Source: an uncultured Prevotella sp. (GTDB lineage Bacteria > Bacteroidota > Bacteroidia > Bacteroidales > Bacteroidaceae). Taken from it: a stretch of DNA of 64,000 bases. Made by a program: the position numbers and the translations under genes. The notes below the pieces were generated by a model, which saw only the letters and a list, made by a program, of their open reading frames with translations, was not told the DNA's origin and did no database searches. The DNA is taken from contig URQS01000011.1 in assembly GCA_900550035.1 (NCBI GenBank), positions 1 through 64,000 on the forward strand, read 5' to 3'. Positions 44,022-52,911 of this stretch are shown piece after piece (position 1 is the first letter of the stretch; each line of letters starts with the position of its first letter).

Positions 44022-45068
44022 ATGAAAAAGGTAGTATTGGCTTTCGATTCTTTCAAGGGATGTATCTCGGCACAGGATGCATGCGAGGCGTGCGCTCAGG
44101 GCGTGCGTGAAGTTTGGCAGGATGCCGTGGTTGTGCTGATTCCCTTGAGCGATGGCGGTGAAGGCCTGGTGAAATGTGTGCGACAGATGTTGCCCACAAT
44201 GAGTGTCGCCATTGAAGTGCACGGCCCTCTCATGGATAGGGTGGAGGCTGAATATGCTATTTCTGCGGATGGCAAGACCGCCTATATGGAAATGGCGGCA
44301 GCAAGTGGACTGACGCTTGTGCCACCCGAACTGCGCAACCCCATGACTACCACCACTTATGGTGTGGGCGAGATGATTGCAGATGCCGTGAAGCGCGGTT
44401 GCCAAACAATCGTAATGGGCATAGGCGGTAGTGCTACCTGCGATGGTGGACGTGGTATGGTTGAGGCTTTGAGAGATTGTCGATGCCTTGACATGAAATG
44501 CCAGATGATTGTGGCTTGCGATGTCAACAATCCTCTGTTTGGCAAGAATGGTGCAGCCTATGTCTTTGCTCCACAAAAAGGCGCTACGCCCAAGCAGGTA
44601 GCGTTGCTCGACGAGCAGCTACGTGCTTTTGCAAAGGAGACCGAACATGCCGGACGTGCCACTCCTGATTTGGCATTCAGCCCGGGGGCAGGTGCAGCCG
44701 GAGGTTTGGGGTATGCTCTGCTTGCATATCTTAATGCCGAGCTGCATTCTGGTATAGATATTATGCTTGATATTGCCGATTTCGATGCATCCATTAAGGA
44801 TGCCGATTTAGTCATTACTGGCGAAGGGAAGTCGGACGAGCAGACCTTAATGGGCAAGGTGCCGCATGGCGTGCTGAAACGTTGCAAAAAAGCTAATGTT
44901 CCCGTATGGTTGCTCTCGGGTATGATAGACGATGCTACTGGCAGACTGTCTGAGAGTTTTGACGTGGTAAGGAGCATCAACGAGGGCGACAATCGTCCGC
45001 TCTCGGTATTGATGCAGCCGGATGTGGCAAAACAGAATATAAAAAGAAAAGTAAGGGAACTCTTGTAG
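44022..45068 (+). CDS. Glycerate kinase (GarK/GlxK family)
   Basis: 348 aa from the ATG at 44022, whose preceding TAG closes the ABC-F gene; an upstream extension overlaps that gene in another frame and is rejected. Begins MKKVVLAFDSFKGCISAQDA, with SDGGEG near 47. The GGSATCDGGRGM and LSGMIDD motifs are typical. Phosphorylates glycerate, feeding glycolysis. Co-transcribed with ABC-F, with a terminator at the end. Confidence 0.93.
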   Translation: MKKVVLAFDSFKGCISAQDACEACAQGVREVWQDAVVVLIPLSDGGEGLVKCVRQMLPTMSVAIEVHGPLMDRVEAEYAISADGKTAYMEMAAASGLTLVPPELRNPMTTTTYGVGEMIADAVKRGCQTIVMGIGGSATCDGGRGMVEALRDCRCLDMKCQMIVACDVNNPLFGKNGAAYVFAPQKGATPKQVALLDEQLRAFAKETEHAGRATPDLAFSPGAGAAGGLGYALLAYLNAELHSGIDIMLDIADFDASIKDADLVITGEGKSDEQTLMGKVPHGVLKRCKKANVPVWLLSGMIDDATGRLSESFDVVRSINEGDNRPLSVLMQPDVAKQNIKRKVRELL

Positions 45069-45086
45069 TATCCCTTACTTTTTTTA
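45049..45086. terminator. Bidirectional terminator between glycerate kinase and a membrane protein gene
   Basis: aaagtaaggga pairs with tcccttacttt, with T and A runs on both sides. It lies between two convergent genes and overlaps the last glycerate kinase codons. Confidence 0.85.
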
Positions 45087-45953
45087 TTATCTTTTACTCT
45101 TTTGTTTTCTTGCTGCCACGACGATATATCCCAGCAGCACCAGGAATGCTACGAGTATGCATGTCATTTGTGTGGCATATTCTTGTGGCTCAACCCAGAA
45201 CTCATGGAAGAAGTCGAGACGGCCGAGCACCTCTACAGGCACCCAAAACACCACTACCGTAGCTATAGCCATGCGTATATTGGCGCCCCACGATGACAGG
45301 CGCAGCTGTTTTTTGAAGATGAATATGCTGCCAAGCAGACAGCCTGCAGCCACGATGCTGGTGACGGGATGGCGGTCGCCAAGGAAGTTGCTGTCGTAGC
45401 AGAACATAAGCAGCAGATAGCTTGCCCAGAGTATCATGTTCAGTTCCATGAATGTCACGATGCTGGTGTGATGGGTCATTGGGCGTGCGGCTATATCGTT
45501 CTTGCGCGAACCAAGCAGTCGGCGCTGCCACCAGTTGATGAAGTTGCATCCGTTCTTGGTAGAGAATATGTAGAGTGTCATCATCATCATCCACATGCCG
45601 AAGGAGGCAGGCAGTATAAGGTATTCGGGCTTGGTCACCACCTCGCCATTCACAATCTCGGGCTGAGTGCCCCATCGGGTGGCGTAGTACTGGAATAGGA
45701 ATTCTACCCAACCGGTCCAGAACAACAGTCCGCCGATCAGTCCGAAAATGGTCTGTTTGGTGTCGCCCTTCACGAACACACCCGTTATCACGATGAAGAG
45801 TCCCACCAGTCCCATAAGGAAGGCAGAGTAGTGCAGCACCACGGGCGTCATGGTCTTTTCCATTATCATCATCAGAGCATGTCCCAAAGGCATGGTAAAG
45901 AGTACCACGAGAAACGATGCTATTGCTTTCCACCAATTATTTTTCATATTCAT
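45087..45953 (-). CDS. Integral membrane protein of unknown family, 288 aa
   Basis: Seven or eight hydrophobic segments (near residues 9-30, 38-60, 68-88, 113-133, 170-187, 200-215, 228-247 and 264-282), with charged linkers. I do not recognise a family; there are no motifs of transporters or enzymes. It lies downstream (on the minus strand) of the TonB-receptor pseudogene and may have been part of the same unit, which would fit an uptake-related inner-membrane protein. Confidence 0.7.
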   Translation of the reverse strand: MNMKNNWWKAIASFLVVLFTMPLGHALMMIMEKTMTPVVLHYSAFLMGLVGLFIVITGVFVKGDTKQTIFGLIGGLLFWTGWVEFLFQYYATRWGTQPEIVNGEVVTKPEYLILPASFGMWMMMMTLYIFSTKNGCNFINWWQRRLLGSRKNDIAARPMTHHTSIVTFMELNMILWASYLLLMFCYDSNFLGDRHPVTSIVAAGCLLGSIFIFKKQLRLSSWGANIRMAIATVVVFWVPVEVLGRLDFFHEFWVEPQEYATQMTCILVAFLVLLGYIVVAARKQKSKR

Positions 45954-46007
45954 TTTTTTGTGTTATTATATTCGGTATAATTTGTCTGTATCTAATTTGT
46001 CTTTATC

Positions 46008-47651
46008 TTATTTGAAGAATTTGTCTATATCTATCGACATTCCAATCTGGAACGTTGCTCCGTCTGTTGTCGGACAGTTCAGATAGTAATACTTCGGTTT
46101 GTATCCGAAGAGGTTGTCGATGGCTGCCGTCAGCTTTACGGCCTTGCCGAAGCGTTGTACAAGCGATAACTTCCATAAGGTATAGGCAGGATATTCTACG
46201 TCGATGGTTCCCTTGCTCATGTCGTAATAGTCCTTGTATTCCACATTCTTCACACCCGAAAGCACACGTCCCTGTAAGCCTACGTTGAGTCCGTAATGCT
46301 TGCCGAACTGGTGGTCGTAGTCCACACGGGCGTTAAGGGCGTGCTCGCGAGCCGGAATATACTGGTTGTTGATGGTGTGGCCATCCTTGTCCTTGGCAAG
46401 CTGTTCCTTTGTGTAGGCATACGTCAGACGGGCACCCATACCGTTGTTCCACTTGGCTTGCGCTCCAATCTCGCCTCCGCACACGTTTGTAGTCGTCGAG
46501 GTTGGCGTAGGGCAGATAGGGCAGGCGGTCTGAAGCCGACTTGAAGTAGGGTGCCGAGGTGGCGAGCTTGTTCTTCACCTTGTTGTAGTATACCGAAGCC
46601 GTGAAGTTGTAGTGGCTCTTGGTGTACTCGGCAGAGAGATTGAAGTTGTGGCTCACCTCCGACTTGAGGTTGCTATTGCCCTCAACTATCCATATTCCCG
46701 ACATGTCAAAGTTGTAGTACTTCTCCTTGAGCGTAGGTGCACGGAATCCCATGCCGTAGCCAGCACGTATCGAAAGATTGCGTAGGGGCTTGTAGCAGAA
46801 GTTGAGCTTGGGTGTAAGGTGCGACTCATCGCCGTCGGAGAAGTAGTCGTAGCGGAGCGCTCCCACTATCTCCATCTTCTCGTTTACGCGCCAGTCGTAT
46901 TGGGCGAAGAGGTCCCAGCTGTCCTGCTTGCGTGTGCTGCCGTCAAGATTGGTGTTGTACAGATAGTCGTGCATGAGGTCGGAGCCTATGGTAAGGATGT
47001 CGCCACGCACGAAAGTGTGGTTGTAGAGCAGGCGTAGGGAGTTCTGCACATTACTGTAGTCGCGTATGTCGAGGCGTGTGATGCGTTGGTAGTCCAACTT
47101 GTCGTACTGGTCGAAGGCGTAGCTTGCCTGCAAGTGGTCTTGCGCGCTAATGCTCCAGTTCATGCGGAGTCCGCCCGTGAAGTCGCGATAGCGCTCGGGC
47201 TGTTCGGCAGAGCGTACTGTCTCGCGGAAGAAGTAGCCGGCACGTCCTGTAAGGTTGAAGCTTGTTGTCGGGCTCCACGTAAGCTGTTCCTTGAGGTTGG
47301 TGGTCTTGTCGCCATATACGGTTGATATGATGCGCGTCACGGGATTGGAGGCGCTATGCACGTCGTAATTGTCACGACTGTTGTAGTTGGCTGTGAGCAT
47401 ATTGCTCCAATGTTTGCTGCTCAGTCCGAATGCGCCTCCGTAACGTTGCTCGTTGTGCTTGGGTTTTCGATATTTGTAGTCAATACTTTTACTGACGAAG
47501 CACCTGCAAAACGCAATGCGCCGTGCATCTGTGCCATGATATTACCTGCCATAAGTGTGGCGAAAATAAGAGTAAAGATTTCTTCATATAATCCTAAAAT
47601 ATTAATGTACGTATTGCTTTTGGTTTGTTCGGGCGGCTTGCAGCAAGCCAC
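46008..47651 (-). pseudogene. TonB-dependent receptor, plug deleted and frameshifted
   Basis: From 47651 the first frame contains a signal peptide (IFTLIFATLMAGNIMAQ). After ALRFAGASSV the frame shifts, and KSIDYKYRKPKHNEQRYGGA leads into barrel sequence (MLTANYNSRDNYDVHS). The TonB box and plug domain, normally about 200 residues or more, are missing. A second frameshift near 46485 (after LDDYK) passes into CGGEIGAQAKWNNGMGARL and the C-terminal end FFK with the usual terminal phenylalanine. Barrel strands are still readable (GYGMGFRAPTLKEKYYNF, outer-membrane receptor style). Clearly dead. Confidence 0.88.
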
Positions 47652-47814
47652 CTTATTTTTTGGGGGAGTGCAAAGTTAGTGAGTTTCCATAGGTTTGACA
47701 ATACTCAAAAATAAGTAAACCGCCCAATACTCATTATTAGGTATTAAATAGGTGTTAATGTCGCGTTTTGCATAGTTTAACAAAGAAGTTAAAGCTATTC
47801 CCGTTTGTAATACT

Positions 47815-47822
47815 TACTTTTG
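47815..47822 (+). promoter_or_regulatory. bcp promoter -7 box
   Basis: TACTTTTG, about 45 nt before the ATG. Confidence 0.5.
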
Positions 47823-47867
47823 TGTAGTGATGCTTGAAACTTTAATGATAAATAAAAATATACAGTT

Positions 47868-48329
47868 ATGAATATTGGAGATAAAATACCTGAGATTCTT
47901 GGCTTCGACCAAGACGGACGTGAGATTAAGGCTAGCGACTATCGTGGCAAGAAGATAGTGCTTTACAGTTATCCTAAGGCTAATACCAGCGGATGTACAG
48001 CTGAAGCCTGTTCGCTACAAGCGCACAAGGAAGAACTGGCAGCTGCCGGTTACGAGATTATTGGTGTAAGTAAGGACAAGCAGACTCTGCAGAAGAAATT
48101 TGCTGATGCCCAGGGCTTGCAGTTCCCGCTTATTGCCGATACTGAAACCACACTGTTGCAGGAACTTGGATGTTGGGGAGAGAAGGTGGCTTGCGGTAGA
48201 AAAACTATCGGCATTCTGCGAACCACTTATCTTGTTGATGAGAATGGCATTATAGAGAAAATCTTTACTCCAAAAGAAATCAAGACCAAGATACATGCCG
48301 AGCAGATACTTGATTATATCAACAAATAA
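47868..48329 (+). CDS. bcp: Thiol peroxidase, Bcp/PrxQ type
   Basis: 153 aa. Reduces hydroperoxides with thioredoxin. The peroxidatic cysteine is C43 and the resolving cysteine C48 in NTSGCTAEAC, the five-residue spacing of PrxQ. Conserved IGVSKDKQTLQKKFA and the terminal RTTYLVDENG are also present. Monocistronic. Confidence 0.93.
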   Translation: MNIGDKIPEILGFDQDGREIKASDYRGKKIVLYSYPKANTSGCTAEACSLQAHKEELAAAGYEIIGVSKDKQTLQKKFADAQGLQFPLIADTETTLLQELGCWGEKVACGRKTIGILRTTYLVDENGIIEKIFTPKEIKTKIHAEQILDYINK

Positions 48330-48342
48330 GGTTTTAAACGAC

Positions 48343-48390
48343 AAAAACAACGTTATCCTACATCATTTTGATGCTTGTAACGTTGTTTTT
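48343..48390. terminator. Bidirectional terminator, bcp/kdgK
   Basis: aaaaacaacgtta pairs with taacgttgttttt across 22 nt. Confidence 0.85.
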
Positions 48391-48402
48391 ATTGTTTGTT
48401 TT

Positions 48403-49449
48403 TTAACGCTGTATTCTGCCTCCCGATGAAGTCAGATTGCTTATGATTTCTTCTTCCGTCACCAGATTCTGATCACCAGGCACGGTGTTTTTTAGGGCAC
48501 TTGCCGAAAGTGCGAAGTCGAGACAACGTTGGTTGGCATCGGTCCACTTCTGATTGGCGTGGATATAGCCAGCTACGAAGGCATCGCCTACACCCATAGG
48601 GTCTATGATAGGCTGTATGTCGTATATTTTGGTGGTGTACAGACGGTCTTCTACAGCATCGTAGAGCACACCGGTGAGGGTGTGGTGGCTGCTGGCCAAT
48701 TGGTTGCGCAAAGCCATAATCATCTTCTTGCACTTAGGGAACAATTGGTGCATCTTGCGGAAATACTCTTGATAGGCTTCCTTGTCAATCTCATAATTTG
48801 CATTCGAAGCGTTAAATGGTATATTATTGACTCCGCTTGCTACCTCCCATTCATTTTGGTCGCCAAATACAATGTCGCTATATTGCATCATATTGTATAT
48901 GACATCATGTGGCTGCATACCGTATCCCCAAAGGTTCTTGCGATAGTTGATGTCGCAGACTATTGTCAGTCCTTTTGATTCTGCCAGTTGCAGAGCATCC
49001 ATGGTTGACTCCATAGAGTCGCGGCTGATGGCACACGTTATGCCTGAGCAATGGAACACAGCTGCATCAGCCAATACCTTATCCCATTCTATCATTCCTC
49101 TTTTCAATGAATACATGGCAGAATTCTTACGGTCGTAAATCACATGAGAGTTGCGCATAGCCACAGCTTCCTCAAAATAGTATGTGCCAAGACGGTCGCC
49201 ACCACGCACTACATGCGAAACATTCAGCCCATACTCTCTGAGATGCATAAGTGCAGCTTCGCCCATAGCGCCGTAGGGCAATCGTGTTACGTATTCTACG
49301 TTGTTGCCCAGATATGCCAACGAAATGGCTGTATTGGCCTCACTGCCTCCATAGTTGCCCAACATACGATGGCCTTGAAACAAACGCTGATATTCTGGCT
49401 TGGAAAGTCTTAGCAATATTTCTCCAAAAGTTACTATCTTTGTTTTCAT
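48403..49449 (-). CDS. kdgK: 2-dehydro-3-deoxygluconokinase (PfkB family)
   Basis: 348 aa. Phosphorylates 2-keto-3-deoxygluconate from uronate degradation. PfkB features: GGSEANTAISLAYLG near 34, and the catalytic aspartate in PMGVGDAFVAGYI (near 285). The family is assigned from length and overall likeness; substrate choice among PfkB kinases is less certain. No eda gene is adjacent. Confidence 0.85.
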   Translation of the reverse strand: MKTKIVTFGEILLRLSKPEYQRLFQGHRMLGNYGGSEANTAISLAYLGNNVEYVTRLPYGAMGEAALMHLREYGLNVSHVVRGGDRLGTYYFEEAVAMRNSHVIYDRKNSAMYSLKRGMIEWDKVLADAAVFHCSGITCAISRDSMESTMDALQLAESKGLTIVCDINYRKNLWGYGMQPHDVIYNMMQYSDIVFGDQNEWEVASGVNNIPFNASNANYEIDKEAYQEYFRKMHQLFPKCKKMIMALRNQLASSHHTLTGVLYDAVEDRLYTTKIYDIQPIIDPMGVGDAFVAGYIHANQKWTDANQRCLDFALSASALKNTVPGDQNLVTEEEIISNLTSSGGRIQR

Positions 49450-49526
49450 ACATCTTTGTTTTTAAAGTAGTGTGTAAAAGTACTCATTTTTCTCATAACA
49501 CACCTGTTTTTATTGGTGTTTTTTTG

Positions 49527-49534
49527 TACTTTTG
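49527..49534 (+). promoter_or_regulatory. Orphan -7 box before a gene fragment
   Basis: TACTTTTG with nothing but the fragment at 49619 downstream; probably left from a deleted gene. Confidence 0.4.
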
Positions 49535-49618
49535 TATATGTATTATAATGATATAAGCTTATGTATGGCGATTGGTAGTTCTGCATGTTAACTTGCTCTT
49601 TATGAAAGGAAATAAGTA

Positions 49619-49725
49619 ATGTTTGTCTACCGCCTTGCCGTGGCAGCCATGGTGATGACGGGAGCTGTTGTGTCGCTCGATTTTGCGTGGAGCTTTGCCG
49701 GTTTCATAATCTATATTTTTTTGTT
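49619..49725 (+). pseudogene. Possible C-terminal fragment of a sodium:alanine symporter
   Basis: About 35 codons (VYRLAVAAMVMTGAVVSLDF, then AWSFAGFI) resemble the late membrane helix of AGCS transporters (YR...GA...LDxVWxxAD). Further on the frame runs into the antisense of the ZIP gene and means nothing. A weak match on a short segment. Confidence 0.35.
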
Positions 49726-50515
49726 AACCCATAACAACATCAAGCACCATCATCAGCACGAAACCTATGGCGAAGCCGATGGTGCTGAGATTGCTGTGCT
49801 GGCCGCTTGAGGCTTCAGGGATTAGCTCTTCCACCACTACGTAGAACATGGCTCCTGCTGCAAAGGCGAGCATGTAGGGTAGGGCTGGCATAATGAGAGA
49901 GGCAAGCAACAGTACGGCAATGGCTCCTATAGGCTCTACCACTCCGCTCAGCGAACCTAACACGAAGGATTTCCATCGGCTGTTGCCTGCCGCACGCATA
50001 GGCATGGAGATAATGGCGCCTTCGGGAATGTTCTGAATGGCAATGCCCAACGAAACGGAAATGGCTCCGGCTAAGGAGATGTACGAAACGCCGTTTTCGG
50101 CTCCTGCAAACACTACGCCTACAGCCATTCCTTCGGGCAGGTTGTGGATGGTCACGGCAAGGGCAAGCATAGCTGTCTTTGACAGGTGCGAGCGTATGCC
50201 CTCAGGCTTGTCGGTTCCGATATGGAGGTGGGGCGTAAGCTCGTCAATAAGCAGCAGGAAACCTATGCCCATCATGAATCCTACAGCTGCCGGCACTACC
50301 GACCATGCGCCGCTGTCAGCCTTCATCTCCATAGCGGGAATGAGCAAAGACCATACGGAAGCCGCCACCATCACTCCAGAGGCAAAGCCCAATAACGACT
50401 TTTGCAATCGCGCAGACATCTCGTCTTTCATTATGAATACGAAAGCCGAACCAAGCATCGTTCCCAATAGCGGAATCAGAAGTCCAATGATTATAGTTGT
50501 TGTCATTTCTGTCAT
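49724..50515 (-). CDS. ZIP-family metal transporter
   Basis: 263 aa with eight predicted membrane segments. The metal-binding motifs are in TM4 (HNLPEGMAVG, H124) and TM5 (QNIPEG, near 160), and the histidine-containing loop ELTPHLHIG precedes TM4. Imports Zn2+ or Fe2+/Mn2+. Its own -7 box lies 26 nt upstream. Confidence 0.9.
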   Translation of the reverse strand: MTEMTTTIIIGLLIPLLGTMLGSAFVFIMKDEMSARLQKSLLGFASGVMVAASVWSLLIPAMEMKADSGAWSVVPAAVGFMMGIGFLLLIDELTPHLHIGTDKPEGIRSHLSKTAMLALAVTIHNLPEGMAVGVVFAGAENGVSYISLAGAISVSLGIAIQNIPEGAIISMPMRAAGNSRWKSFVLGSLSGVVEPIGAIAVLLLASLIMPALPYMLAFAAGAMFYVVVEELIPEASSGQHSNLSTIGFAIGFVLMMVLDVVMG

Positions 50516-50540
50516 AGTCTTTTATCTGTTAGTTACGATG

Positions 50541-50548
50541 CAAAGATA
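50541..50548 (-). promoter_or_regulatory. ZIP gene promoter -7 box
   Basis: TATCTTTG on the minus strand. Confidence 0.6.
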
Positions 50549-50591
50549 CAATTTAGTTGTGAGTCGGGCAATACCTATAAGTGATGCTTTT

Positions 50592-50978
50592 TTACTTTTC
50601 GTACAGTTCTATCGGCAGCCCGTCGGGGTCGCTGAAGAATACAAACTGCTTGCCGGTGTATTCGTCCGTGCGTATTGGCTCGTGCTTTACGCCCTTGCTG
50701 TCAAGCTCGCTGACGGCTGCCGCAAGATTGTCCACCTCGAAAGCAAGATGGCGCAGACCGGCTGCTTCGGGATAGGAAGGACGTGCAGGAGGATTGGGGA
50801 AGGAGAATAGCTCCACTACGTATGTGTCGCCAAGCCAGCAGTCCGCCTTCCATGAGTGGCGTTCCTCACGATAATGTTCGCTCACGATCTTCAAGCCCAA
50901 CACTTCAGTATAGAACTGCTTTGATTGCTCATAGTCAGAGCAAATTACGGCTACATGATGTATTTTGTTTAGTTTCAT
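50592..50978 (-). CDS. VOC-family protein (glyoxalase-like)
   Basis: 128 aa, single vicinal-oxygen-chelate domain. Metal ligands appear as H8 (IHHVAV), E56-like (YVVELFSF), H77 (LRHLAFEV) and E125 (LPIELYE). It resembles the small GloA2/SMU1112c type; the reaction is unknown. It lies 7 nt downstream of yaaA, hence in an operon. Confidence 0.85.
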   Translation of the reverse strand: MKLNKIHHVAVICSDYEQSKQFYTEVLGLKIVSEHYREERHSWKADCWLGDTYVVELFSFPNPPARPSYPEAAGLRHLAFEVDNLAAAVSELDSKGVKHEPIRTDEYTGKQFVFFSDPDGLPIELYEK

Positions 50979-50985
50979 AATCTTT

Positions 50986-51750
50986 TTACTTGATAAATTC
51001 TCTTACGAAATGCGGATTGTTTGCATCGCCTAATAGTGGAGCGTATTCAAAGCCTTCGTAGCTGAAAGCTGAAAGTTCTTCGGGAGTGACGAGGCGGTTG
51101 TTAAGAATGAAGCGTACCATAGCTCCGCGGCACGACTTAGCCCATACAGCCTGCATCTTCAGTCTGCCGTCTTTCTGCCGCACATAGAAGAGAGGCTGAA
51201 TGACCGTCACTTCCTTGCATACCCTCTTCCAGTCGAACAGATGTTCATATTCCTCCGTGGAGAGATGCAGGAGGATGCCGTCGTCTGCCTTCACGCTATC
51301 TATTAGCACATCCGTCAGCCGGTCTTTCCAGAACTGATTAATTGGCTTGTCATTAGTGGCTTCTATAGTGACGCAATGCTCCATACGATAGGGCACTATG
51401 CCGTCCATCGGGCGAAGCAGACCATAGAGAAAACACGTTATCCAAAGATGCTTCTGGGCATACTCCAATGCCTCGTCGCTCAAGGTGTCGGCACGCAGAT
51501 GCTTGTATGCCTGACCGTTGTAGGCAAGCAGGGTAGGCATCTTCTCGGCTGCCATGAAGTTCTGGTATCGTTGCCAGTTCTCAGCCGCTATCTTCTTGCT
51601 GCAATCCAGCTGCCGCCCCAACTCCTCCACGTCCATCCTTGCCATTTCCGCAGCCAATGTGTCTGCCACGCTCTGGAAGAGTGGGGCAGACATCGGCTTT
51701 CTGTCCGCCTTGCCGAACATTATCTTGGCGTTTGCTAATAATATCTGCAT
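50986..51750 (-). CDS. yaaA: Peroxide stress protein YaaA (DUF328)
   Basis: 254 aa from the ATG at 51750; longer upstream reading overlaps the promoter and is not conserved. Starts MQILLANAKIMFG; YNGQAYKHLRADTLS, FLYGLLRPMDGIVPYRMEH and WAKSCRGAMVRF are the family's conserved blocks. YaaA limits intracellular free iron during peroxide stress in E. coli. In an operon with the VOC gene. Confidence 0.92.
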   Translation of the reverse strand: MQILLANAKIMFGKADRKPMSAPLFQSVADTLAAEMARMDVEELGRQLDCSKKIAAENWQRYQNFMAAEKMPTLLAYNGQAYKHLRADTLSDEALEYAQKHLWITCFLYGLLRPMDGIVPYRMEHCVTIEATNDKPINQFWKDRLTDVLIDSVKADDGILLHLSTEEYEHLFDWKRVCKEVTVIQPLFYVRQKDGRLKMQAVWAKSCRGAMVRFILNNRLVTPEELSAFSYEGFEYAPLLGDANNPHFVREFIK

Positions 51751-51779
51751 GTTGTGTTTTGCTTGTAAATGTTTTTGTG

Positions 51780-51787
51780 CAAAAATA
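51780..51787 (-). promoter_or_regulatory. yaaA promoter -7 box
   Basis: TATTTTTG on the minus strand, about 30 nt upstream of the ATG. It argues against the longer start. Confidence 0.6.
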
Positions 51788-51929
51788 CACCATTTATTTC
51801 GAAACAACCAACTTTTAGCGATATTTATCATGTAATTAGCTGAACTTGCGAAAGTTCAGTAAATATAAATCACCACGTGCTTATACAGAGAGTATAAAAA
51901 ACGTTCCTTATCCTCGCGGACAGGGAGGA

Positions 51930-51968
51930 GGAGAGCGCAATATGTACCTTGCGCTCTCCTTATTTTTC
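51930..51968 (+). terminator. Strong isolated terminator
   Basis: An 11-bp stem ggagagcgcaa/ttgcgctctcc with ttatttttc after it. No gene ends just before it on the plus strand, so it may end a transcript from a lost gene or an RNA, or insulate the island. Confidence 0.8.
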
Positions 51969-52173
51969 GGAATTATTCAAACTCCATGATATGCTCCACA
52001 ATTGTCTTCTTGTCACAAAAACATGGCTTTATGTCCACCATACAAATATCGTACAAAAGTGTAAATACATGTTACAAAATAAAAATCAATTCTAGAGAAT
52101 CAAAAAGCTGTTTTTATGGTTTTTTACAGCATAAAAGCCACTCTTGATAACCATCAAAAATACAAAGTTCCCT
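51969..52173. other. Intergenic, no recognised gene
   Basis: AT-rich. On the minus strand a 22-codon ORF (MVDIKPCFCDKKTIVEHIME, then two residues) ends next to the terminator. It is too short to call. Confidence 0.4.
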
Positions 52174-52283
52174 AATAGCGCCACTATTACAGTCAAATAG
52201 CGCCACTATTACAATGCAATAGTTGAGGTATTGATCGGTAATAGCGGCGCTATGACACCCTAAAAGTGCCACTTCGACAACTC
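52174..52283 (+). repeat. 22-bp tandem repeat array, five units
   Basis: Units of exactly 22 nt start at 52174, 52196, 52218, 52240 and 52262, each beginning aatag or aaaag. The first two share aatagcgccactattaca; the later ones diverge (aatagttgaggtattga, aatagcggcgctatgaca). Period, not sequence, is the shared character with the other two arrays. Confidence 0.85.
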
Positions 52284-52756
52284 GTTTGTTTACGTACTTT
52301 TTTCGCAAATCACATAACTTGCTGTGTGTTAACGATATAGCTTCAAACGCTCAAAACTCAAGAATTTCGTACCAAAGATTTTGTTGTGCGCCGGGCTCAT
52401 AGTATTGAGCATCAGAAATGCAAATATTGTCTTCGGAGAGACCGCCGAGAATTAGAAAAGAACCCGCTAAATGAGCTGTTTTTAAACAGCCTGCACCATC
52501 ATCGATTCAATCATTAAAGAGTTCGTGATGGTGATGTTGTAAATAAGCAAAATCAAGTTTATGGTTTATTAATGAGAAGTTTTCTATAGGGGTGCTGAGT
52601 AGTTACTGCGATGTTTCAATGTGTTAAAAATATTGAAGAGGTGGATAATTATAGTATATAAGGTTGAAGCTAATGACATTAGTAATGAAATAAAAATCGT
52701 TTGTAAATATTTCGTAAAAGAGTAAGTTATTATATAGACATATAATTAAAATATAT
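52284..52756. other. Intergenic upstream of the defence cluster, no gene recognised
   Basis: No convincing ORF. On the minus strand a frame ending KIFGTKFLSFERLKLYR and a stop could be the tail of a lost protein (52310-52430), family unknown. A short inverted repeat caccatca/tgatggtg spans about 52494-52533. Confidence 0.35.
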
Positions 52757-52764
52757 TATCTTTG
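52757..52764 (+). promoter_or_regulatory. Promoter -7 box of the defence cluster
   Basis: TATCTTTG, followed by a leader of about 140 nt before the methyltransferase ATG. The -33 box is unclear. Confidence 0.55.
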
Positions 52765-52911
52765 CAAATTAATAAAAACAGCCAAGTAGCTTGCTGAGCG
52801 ACTTTGAATAGATGTTGATGAGTCCTAAAAATGCTTGAGAACAAACATTGACCACTATATTTAGAGATATCCTAAACTATAGAAATGATTTATATTACTA
52901 TGTAACAGATT

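Noticed and set aside
52174..52283. CRISPR array
   Set aside because: Units are contiguous 22-mers with no spacers and no cas genes.
52114..52308. 64-aa minus-strand ORF
   Set aside because: Made of the 22-bp repeat array; a period of 22 cannot keep a repeated peptide frame.
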